Shown here: one piece after another, positions 17,256 to 21,173 of the stretch | How the letters are laid out: every line of letters begins with the position of its first letter | Numbering within the stretch: position 1 is the first letter of the stretch | Assembly: GCA_021794255.1 (NCBI GenBank) | Contig: JAJYRF010000071.1 | Location: 1-21,173, forward strand | Origin: a bacterium | Lineage (GTDB): Bacteria; SZUA-79; Acidulodesulfobacterales; Acidulodesulfobacteraceae | Direction of reading: 5' to 3' | Length of the DNA: 21,173 nucleotides | Translations under genes and position numbers: made by a program | Notes under the pieces: generated by a model | Seen by the model: only the letters and a program-made list of their open reading frames with translations | Told to the model about the DNA's origin: nothing | Database searches by the model: none

Positions 17256-17284
17256 TTGACAAAACATAATCATTATGAAATAAT
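17256..17284 (+). promoter_or_regulatory. Sigma-70-like promoter with operator-like palindrome for ppa
   Basis: Perfect TTGACA (17256-17261), 17-bp spacer, then AATAAT (17279-17284). The spacer contains the inverted repeat CATAAT-C-ATTATG (17265-17277), well placed for a repressor. The transcript would have a leader of about 180 bases before ppa. Confidence 0.5.
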
Positions 17285-17309
17285 TGAACTTAACAAATTA
17301 ATTAAAATA

Positions 17310-17333
17310 TTAAGATATTAAGATATTAAGATA
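17310..17333. repeat. Three copies of TTAAGATA
   Basis: Three exact 8-bp units lie in tandem. The last overlaps the inverted repeat TAAGAT / ATCTTA (17327-17332 and 17338-17343). They lie in the presumed ppa leader or upstream region. Function unknown. Confidence 0.6.
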
Positions 17334-17471
17334 TATAATCTTATCTTGCATAAGAACTTGCTAAAGACTATTTAAACTAAAATAAATTATAACGGACTGA
17401 AATTATTAATAATTATTTTTAGTCATTTACTTAAACAAAAAAGATAATAATAAAGATAAAGGAGCTAATTT

Positions 17472-17999
17472 ATGGATTTTAAAAAAATAGAAGCCGGAGA
17501 TAATCCGCCTGAATATCTAAACGCAATTATTGAAATTCCCAAAGACGGAAGCGTAAAATATGAACTTGATAAAAATTCAGGTATTATGGCTGTCGACAGA
17601 TTTTTATATACTGCTATGTTTTATCCTTGCAACTATGGATTTATACCTAAAACTTTAGCGTCGGACAAAGATCCTTTGGATATTATTGTCATTTCATCAA
17701 TGTCTGTTATACCCGGCTGCATTTTAAAAGTTAGAGTCATCGGAATGCTTGAAATGGAAGATGAGAATGGAAAAGATGAAAAAATAATATCGGTTCCTAT
17801 TGATAAAATTGACGCCGGTTTCAGCGATATACAAGATATAGACGACGTTCCAAAAGTATTTTTAGATCAAATCAAGCATTTCTTCGAAAATTACAAAACG
17901 CTTGAACCTGAAAAATGGGTTAAATTAGAAAACTTTGTAAATAAAGAAAAAGCTATGAAAGTTATTTTAGAAACAATAGAAAAATATGAAGAAAAATAA
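17472..17999 (+). CDS. ppa: Soluble inorganic pyrophosphatase, family I
   Basis: A cytoplasmic Mg2+-dependent enzyme, PPi to 2 Pi, which pulls the Sat reaction toward APS. The 175-residue length is typical of bacterial family I enzymes. The signature DKDPLD occupies 65-70, with the metal-binding Asp residues. Other active-site positions are visible: Glu21, Lys29, Glu31, Tyr51-Asn54 in the YPCNYGFIP segment, and Asp97, Asp102 and Lys104 before ISVP. AAAGGAG lies about 8 bases before the ATG. It is divergent from sat and is followed by a hairpin with a T-run. The genome neighbourhood thus encodes both a soluble and a membrane pyrophosphatase around one APS-forming pathway. Confidence 0.96.
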   Translation: MDFKKIEAGDNPPEYLNAIIEIPKDGSVKYELDKNSGIMAVDRFLYTAMFYPCNYGFIPKTLASDKDPLDIIVISSMSVIPGCILKVRVIGMLEMEDENGKDEKIISVPIDKIDAGFSDIQDIDDVPKVFLDQIKHFFENYKTLEPEKWVKLENFVNKEKAMKVILETIEKYEEK

Positions 18000-18020
18000 T
18001 TAATAAATATAAATATAGTT

Positions 18021-18045
18021 TTAACAATAAATTTGTTAATTTTTT
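18021..18045 (+). terminator. Intrinsic terminator candidate after ppa
   Basis: A 7-bp perfect stem TTAACAA / TTGTTAA with a 5-base loop is followed directly by six T residues, 21 bases after the ppa stop. The stem has only one G/C pair, so it is weak, but the placement and U-tract are right. Confidence 0.5.
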
Positions 18046-18091
18046 ATGAAAAAAGTGGGGGGTGTTTTTTATTGTATAATGCGGGAAAGCA

Positions 18092-18235
18092 ATGTTGATT
18101 GGAGAAAAAGAGATTATTATGTCATTTTATAAACTTTTATCAATTGTATCTTCAATTTCCTACAAAAATTTGTTAGTATTATTTATTACATCAAGGTTTT
18201 TTATTCACGAATATTTCCATAAATTATTTCAATAA
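18092..18235 (+). CDS. Doubtful 47-residue ORF after ppa
   Basis: An open frame starts with ATG at 18092 (an alternative ATG at 18119 has AAGAGA about 6 bases before it). The product is hydrophobic in the middle, with Phe, Ile and Leu, and ends FHEYFHKLFQ-like; no family is recognised. TATAAT (18075-18080) stands shortly before, with no good -35. Its upstream flank contains an unusual G run (18056-18062). Coding is possible, but an A/T-rich chance ORF or a small RNA start are equally reasonable. The rest of 18000-18323 holds the ppa terminator and nothing else supported. Confidence 0.2.
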   Translation: MLIGEKEIIMSFYKLLSIVSSISYKNLLVLFITSRFFIHEYFHKLFQ

Positions 18236-18323
18236 TTTTTTAAAATCATCAATAAATATATTAAATATTTTAAGACAACAAATGCTTCTTCAATTTTCCC
18301 AGAATCAATCGGATTTGTCTAAC

Positions 18324-18415
18324 TGGCGGAGAGAGAGGGATTCGAACCCCCGGTAAGCTTTCGCCTACAATTGATTTCGAGTCAATCGCCTTCAACCGGA
18401 CTCGGCCATCTCTCC
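18324..18415 (-). tRNA. tRNA-Ser, anticodon CGA
   Basis: The minus strand folds as a complete class II tRNA. The acceptor stem is GGAGAGA / TCTCTCC with discriminator G and an encoded CCA end. The anticodon loop CTCGAAA sits on the stem ATTGA / TCAAT, giving anticodon CGA (plus-strand 18377-18379), which reads UCG serine codons. A long variable arm, GTAGGC-GAAA-GCTTAC, is typical of serine tRNA. The T arm has GGTTCGAAT. It lies between ppa and the thioredoxin gene, with no other tRNA nearby. Confidence 0.97.
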
Positions 18416-18469
18416 TTATAATTTTAATATTTAATATATAATTAATATAATAATTTATTAATTATATAC

Positions 18470-18590
18470 CTGTTTCTATTTCATTTTTTTTCTTTTTATT
18501 TCTTTCTATTTTTTATTATTTCTTTTTGTTTTTTATTGTTTTTTATTATTTCATTTTTTTTCTTTTTTTTTCTTTTTATTTCTTATTGTT
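18470..18590. repeat. Pyrimidine-rich low-complexity tract
   Basis: About 120 bp made of T runs interrupted by single C residues (plus strand). A 20-bp segment beginning ATTTCATTTTTTTTC is repeated 70 bp apart (18478 and 18548). The tract reaches the 3' end of the thioredoxin gene, so its minus-strand transcript would end in a purine-rich tail. It could form unusual helical DNA. Confidence 0.75.
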
Positions 18591-19163
18591 TGTTCCTGCT
18601 ATTTTTTTAAATTCATAATTTAAAAATCCAGGCGGTAATTCTCCTTTAAAATGCGCAATAACGTATCCTTTTTTGTTAATAATAAAAGACTGCGGTATTT
18701 CGTAAACATTGCCGTATTCTTTTTCAATATGTTCATTAGCCATACCGATAGGATAAGTTATTATGCCGCCTTTGAATGTTTTAATAAAATGAGCTACATA
18801 TTCCGATCCTTGATTGTTTACCGATAAACCGATAATTTGAAACCCTTCTTTTATATGAGATTTATAGAATTTTTCAAGTCTCGGTATTTCCGCTCTGCAT
18901 GGGGGACACCATGTTGCCCAGAAATTTACAAGCACTATCTTACCCTTATATTTTTTTAGCGTTAATGTAAGACCTGGATAATTAATACTTTTCACTTCAA
19001 AAGCAGGGGCAGGGGCTTTATTTCCTGATGCTGCTGTTTTTTTACCACTTTCGCTATGCCCTCCCCATAATAAATCAGGAAGTCTAATTATATAAATAGA
19101 TGCCAAAATAATAATTGTTATAAATACTATAAGCTTTATAGATTGCTTTATTTTATATTGCAA
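18576..19163 (-). CDS. TlpA/ResA-like membrane-anchored thioredoxin
   Basis: A thiol-disulfide protein on the outer face of the inner membrane. Residues 10-27 form a single N-terminal hydrophobic anchor, followed by a linker and a thioredoxin fold from about residue 50. The active site is WCPPC (Trp85, Cys86, Cys89), preceded by VLVNFWAT, with the cis-proline at IP157. This motif and length (195 residues) fit the TlpA/ResA/DsbE group, used in cytochrome c maturation or disulfide reduction. The start is TTG at 19163, supported by AAGGA about 8 bases upstream; no ATG is available near it. No cytochrome-maturation genes are adjacent, so the partner protein is unknown. Confidence 0.88.
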   Translation of the reverse strand: MQYKIKQSIKLIVFITIIILASIYIIRLPDLLWGGHSESGKKTAASGNKAPAPAFEVKSINYPGLTLTLKKYKGKIVLVNFWATWCPPCRAEIPRLEKFYKSHIKEGFQIIGLSVNNQGSEYVAHFIKTFKGGIITYPIGMANEHIEKEYGNVYEIPQSFIINKKGYVIAHFKGELPPGFLNYEFKKIAGTNNKK

Positions 19164-19401
19164 TTTAATTTTCCTTAATTAATTATATTTATATTATATT
19201 TTTTATTTATATTAATTAATCGTATGATAGATTTTTAGGATATCGCTCTATATAATATAAATAATATAAATTATAACTAAAGTGTTATATTTTTATTATT
19301 TTTATTTATAAAGAAATATTATAACATTTTAATAATTTTATCGCAACCTAATATAGTTGTTTTGAAAGTTAACTTTTTGATTTTTTTTTTATATTTATAA
19401 T

Positions 19402-19429
19402 TATTTTTTATAATTAATTATAAAAAATA
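19402..19429. repeat. 28-bp A/T-only perfect palindrome
   Basis: Self-complementary around 19415/19416 with core ATAATTAATTAT flanked by T6 and A6. It lies about 85 bp before the galU start. It could be an operator or a cruciform site; chance cannot be excluded in such A/T-rich DNA. Confidence 0.5.
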
Positions 19430-19463
19430 CAAATTTTATGATATATTTATTTAAAATAAAATA

Positions 19464-19498
19464 AAATAATAAATAATAAATAATAAATAATAAATAAT
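19464..19498. repeat. Five copies of AAATAAT
   Basis: Five exact 7-bp units end about 15 bp before the galU start, directly abutting its AGGGG ribosome site. Slippage here would change the leader length of galU. Confidence 0.8.
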
Positions 19499-19513
19499 TA
19501 GGGGTCTCAACAA

Positions 19514-20374
19514 ATGAAAGTCAATAAGGCTGTATTTCCTGCTGCCGGTCTCGGAACAAGATTGTTGCCGATTACAAAAGCCATACCGAAAGAAATGCTT
19601 ATTCTCGTAGATAAACCTTTAATACAATACGGAGTGGAAGAATGTATCGAATCTGAAATTCAAGATATAATAATAATCACGGGCAGAGGGAAAACTGCAA
19701 TTGAAGACTACTTTGACAGGTCTATAGAACATGAGGTACTTCTTAAAAAAAAAGGCAAACATGATTTGTTAAAATCGGTTAATGATATTGCCAGTATGAT
19801 TAATTTCTCATATACAAGGCAAAAAGAAGCATTAGGTCTAGGGCATGCAATATTATGCGCTCAAAATTTAATAGGGGATGAACCTTTTTCTATAATATTA
19901 AGCGATGATATAATAGACGCTAAGGTGCCTGTTATGAAACAAATGATAGAAATATATAAAAAATATAGGCACAGCATTTTGGCCGTTCAAAAAGTAAAAG
20001 ATGAAGATATCTCAAAATATGGTATAATAAAAGGCACAGAAATAGAACAAGGACTATATAAAATAGAAGATTTAGTAGAAAAACCTGAAATGGAAGAAGC
20101 CCCTTCCAATCTTGCAATAATAGGAAGATATATATTGACACCGAGAATCTTTGACTTTTTAAAAGAAACTAAACCAGGAAAGGGAGGGGAAATTCAATTA
20201 ACCGATGCAATCAAATCTCTTCTTAGCGTTCAGCCTGTTTATGCGTTAGAATTTGAGGGCACACGATATGACGGAGGCAATAAACTTGAACTTCTTGAAG
20301 CTCAGATTACTTTTGGACTTAAAAACGAAGAATTAAAAGAAGGGCTATTAAATTTTATACAAAACATTATTTAA
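19514..20374 (+). CDS. galU: UTP-glucose-1-phosphate uridylyltransferase
   Basis: A cytoplasmic enzyme making UDP-glucose from UTP and glucose-1-phosphate, for surface polysaccharides or trehalose. The 286-residue length is normal. The nucleotide motif AAGLGTRLLPITKAIPKEM runs from residue 10 to 28 (GLGTR with Arg16; Lys26). Further family segments are QKEALGLGHA (103-112), LSDD (129-132) with the metal-binding Asp, VEKP (188-191), IGRYILTP (203-210) and GGEIQLTDAI (224-233). AGGGG stands about 9 bases before the ATG, after a 7-bp repeat array. Glucose-1-phosphate thymidylyltransferase is less likely, because these later motifs are GalU-type. It precedes the small heat-shock gene on the same strand by 118 bp. 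Confidence 0.95.
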   Translation: MKVNKAVFPAAGLGTRLLPITKAIPKEMLILVDKPLIQYGVEECIESEIQDIIIITGRGKTAIEDYFDRSIEHEVLLKKKGKHDLLKSVNDIASMINFSYTRQKEALGLGHAILCAQNLIGDEPFSIILSDDIIDAKVPVMKQMIEIYKKYRHSILAVQKVKDEDISKYGIIKGTEIEQGLYKIEDLVEKPEMEEAPSNLAIIGRYILTPRIFDFLKETKPGKGGEIQLTDAIKSLLSVQPVYALEFEGTRYDGGNKLELLEAQITFGLKNEELKEGLLNFIQNII

Positions 20375-20382
20375 TATTTATA

Positions 20383-20417
20383 ATATTTATATATCGTAAT
20401 ACTACGTATATAAATAT
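20383..20417 (+). other. Hairpin after galU
   Basis: The arms 20383-20398 and 20403-20417 pair over 15 bp with one bulged T and a 4-base loop; the loop-closing part is CGTA/TACG. It starts 8 bases after the galU stop, so it may end or stabilise the galU transcript. No U-tract follows. Confidence 0.45.
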
Positions 20418-20492
20418 ATGCCTGCAGTAAAAGGTATCCAAATAAAATAAAAAGTTATAATACTATAATATATAGCGGGAATTAAAAATATT

Positions 20493-20984
20493 ATGAATCA
20501 TTATAATGCCAGCGATAATTACAACAATAAGATTAGAAAATTTAAAAAAGAAGTAGAAAAATTATTCAGGGAACTATTTGAATCAATTTATCTTGAAGAT
20601 CTATCTGCTTCTTTCAGTGCCAATACTTCTCCTATTGATATTTACAATACAAAAAACAAGCTTATCATTGAACTTGAAGTTCCGGGCGTTAAAAAAGAAG
20701 ATATAGCTATAATTATACAAGACAACATATTGATTATAAAATGGTTTTTAAATTCCGATTTAAATAATTTTAATAACGGACACATCGAAAGCGATGAAAA
20801 TATCAGATTTTTATGTATGGAAAGGAGATTTGGTAAATTTGAAAAATTTTTACTTTTACCATTCAGTCCTGCAAATAAAAATATTAAAGCACTATTGTCA
20901 AACGGAGTACTAAAAATTATATTTAATATAGAAAATCAAAATATTCATTCAAAAATAAATATTGAAATTGATTATTTTAAATAA
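20493..20984 (+). CDS. Small heat-shock protein, Hsp20 / alpha-crystallin family
   Basis: An ATP-independent cytoplasmic chaperone that holds unfolding proteins. The 163 residues consist of an N-terminal region with a helical charged stretch (15-35) and an alpha-crystallin domain (about 46-147). Hallmarks are PIDIYNTKNKLIIELEVPGV (47-66), ERRFGKFEKFLLLP (110-123) and the NGVLKI element (137-142), where many members have A-x-x-x-NGVL. A C-terminal I-x-I motif for oligomer contacts is visible as Ile157-Glu-Ile159. The loop at 84-104 is long and Asn/Ser-rich. The ribosome site is weak (GCGGG about 14 bases upstream). No HrcA (CIRCE) or RpoH-type promoter is recognised upstream. Confidence 0.92.
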   Translation: MNHYNASDNYNNKIRKFKKEVEKLFRELFESIYLEDLSASFSANTSPIDIYNTKNKLIIELEVPGVKKEDIAIIIQDNILIIKWFLNSDLNNFNNGHIESDENIRFLCMERRFGKFEKFLLLPFSPANKNIKALLSNGVLKIIFNIENQNIHSKINIEIDYFK

Positions 20985-21020
20985 ATATTTAATAATATAT
21001 AAAACATATTTTATTATATA

Positions 21021-21056
21021 TTTAATATATTTAATATATTTAATATATTTAATATA
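21021..21056. repeat. Four copies of TTTAATATA
   Basis: Four exact 9-bp units lie in tandem about 35 bp after the Hsp20 stop. The whole 20985-21173 tail is A/T-only repeat DNA except for two GC dinucleotides and isolated C residues. Confidence 0.8.
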
Positions 21057-21133
21057 TAATATAAAAATAAACATAAATTATACATATATATAATATAAAA
21101 CATAAATATATATATAATATAATATATAATATA

Positions 21134-21172
21134 TATATATGCATTATATTATAAATATATAATGCATATATA
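21134..21172. repeat. 16-bp perfect hairpin at window end
   Basis: The arms 21134-21149 and 21157-21172 are perfectly complementary, each containing ATGCAT, with a 7-base centre. It may terminate transcription from the Hsp20 side or from a gene beyond the window. No U-tract can be seen because the window ends. Confidence 0.6.
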
Positions 21173-21173
21173 A

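Larger units (their letters stand above)
17018..17471. other. Divergent sat/ppa regulatory region
   Basis: A 454-bp divergent gap with no ORF of note. It contains a candidate sat promoter (17109-17137), a strong candidate ppa promoter with an internal inverted repeat (17256-17284), and three 8-bp repeats (17310-17333). It is the natural place for joint control of APS synthesis and PPi removal. Confidence 0.6.
19164..19513. other. Divergent A/T-rich gap before galU
   Basis: About 350 bp with no supported gene. It holds a 28-bp perfect palindrome (19402-19429) and five copies of a 7-bp repeat (19464-19498). T-runs around 19379-19390 blur any promoter call. Confidence 0.6.

Noticed and set aside
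17265..17277. Firm call of a Fur box in the ppa promoter
   Set aside because: Only about 13 of 19 positions match the classical consensus and the left half is poor; in A/T-rich DNA this is weak evidence.
1..21173. Insertion sequences, integrases, phage or toxin-antitoxin genes
   Set aside because: No transposase, recombinase or toxin-like motif was found in the open frames; the mobile character of the repeats is unproven.

Overview
The window is strongly A/T-dominated chromosomal DNA, with intergenic stretches almost purely A/T, from a Gram-negative-type sulfur-metabolising bacterium. Its core is a co-oriented minus-strand block encoding the complete sulfate-activation and APS-reduction module: sat, aprB, aprA, qmoA, qmoB, qmoC and hppA. 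This gene order is typical of Desulfobacterota-like sulfate reducers. The extreme A/T bias together with this block would fit an acidophilic lineage such as the Sva0485 / Acidulodesulfobacterales group, but that placement is inference. No dsr genes lie in the window, so the direction of the pathway (sulfate reduction or sulfite oxidation) cannot be read from it.

Layout. (1) 1-3690, accessory flank: tadA (+), a perfect 54-bp tandem duplication, an 88-residue one-helix membrane protein (-), an NRAMP-family transporter with a non-canonical metal site (-), and an approximately 860-bp gene-poor region holding a large imperfect inverted repeat and one short ORF with a good ribosome binding site. 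(2) 3690-4952: a CPA-type cation/proton antiporter (+), convergent with the core block. (3) 5036-17017 (-): sat, aprBA, qmoABC, hppA. Spacing within the block is unusually loose. The sat-aprB gap holds a perfect 205-bp tandem duplication and a good promoter candidate just upstream of aprB. (4) 17472-17999 (+): soluble family I pyrophosphatase, divergent from sat. (5) 18000-21173: a doubtful short ORF, tRNA-Ser(CGA) (-), a TlpA/ResA-like thioredoxin (-), galU (+) and a small heat-shock protein (+), followed by an A/T-only repeat tail with a 16-bp perfect hairpin.

How the genes fit together: Sat makes APS and PPi from sulfate and ATP. PPi is removed by the soluble Ppa and by the membrane HppA, which recovers energy by pumping protons. 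AprBA reduces APS to sulfite and AMP with electrons delivered from the quinone pool by QmoABC. HppA carries the lysine diagnostic of K+-independent H+-pumping pyrophosphatases. The antiporter and the NRAMP protein are probably ion-homeostasis genes and not part of the sulfur pathway.

The most unusual observations are the identical 205-bp duplication between sat and aprB, low-complexity insertions within QmoB, the altered metal site of the NRAMP protein, and the short SD-led ORF at 3292-3384. I see no CRISPR array, insertion sequence, prophage gene or rRNA.
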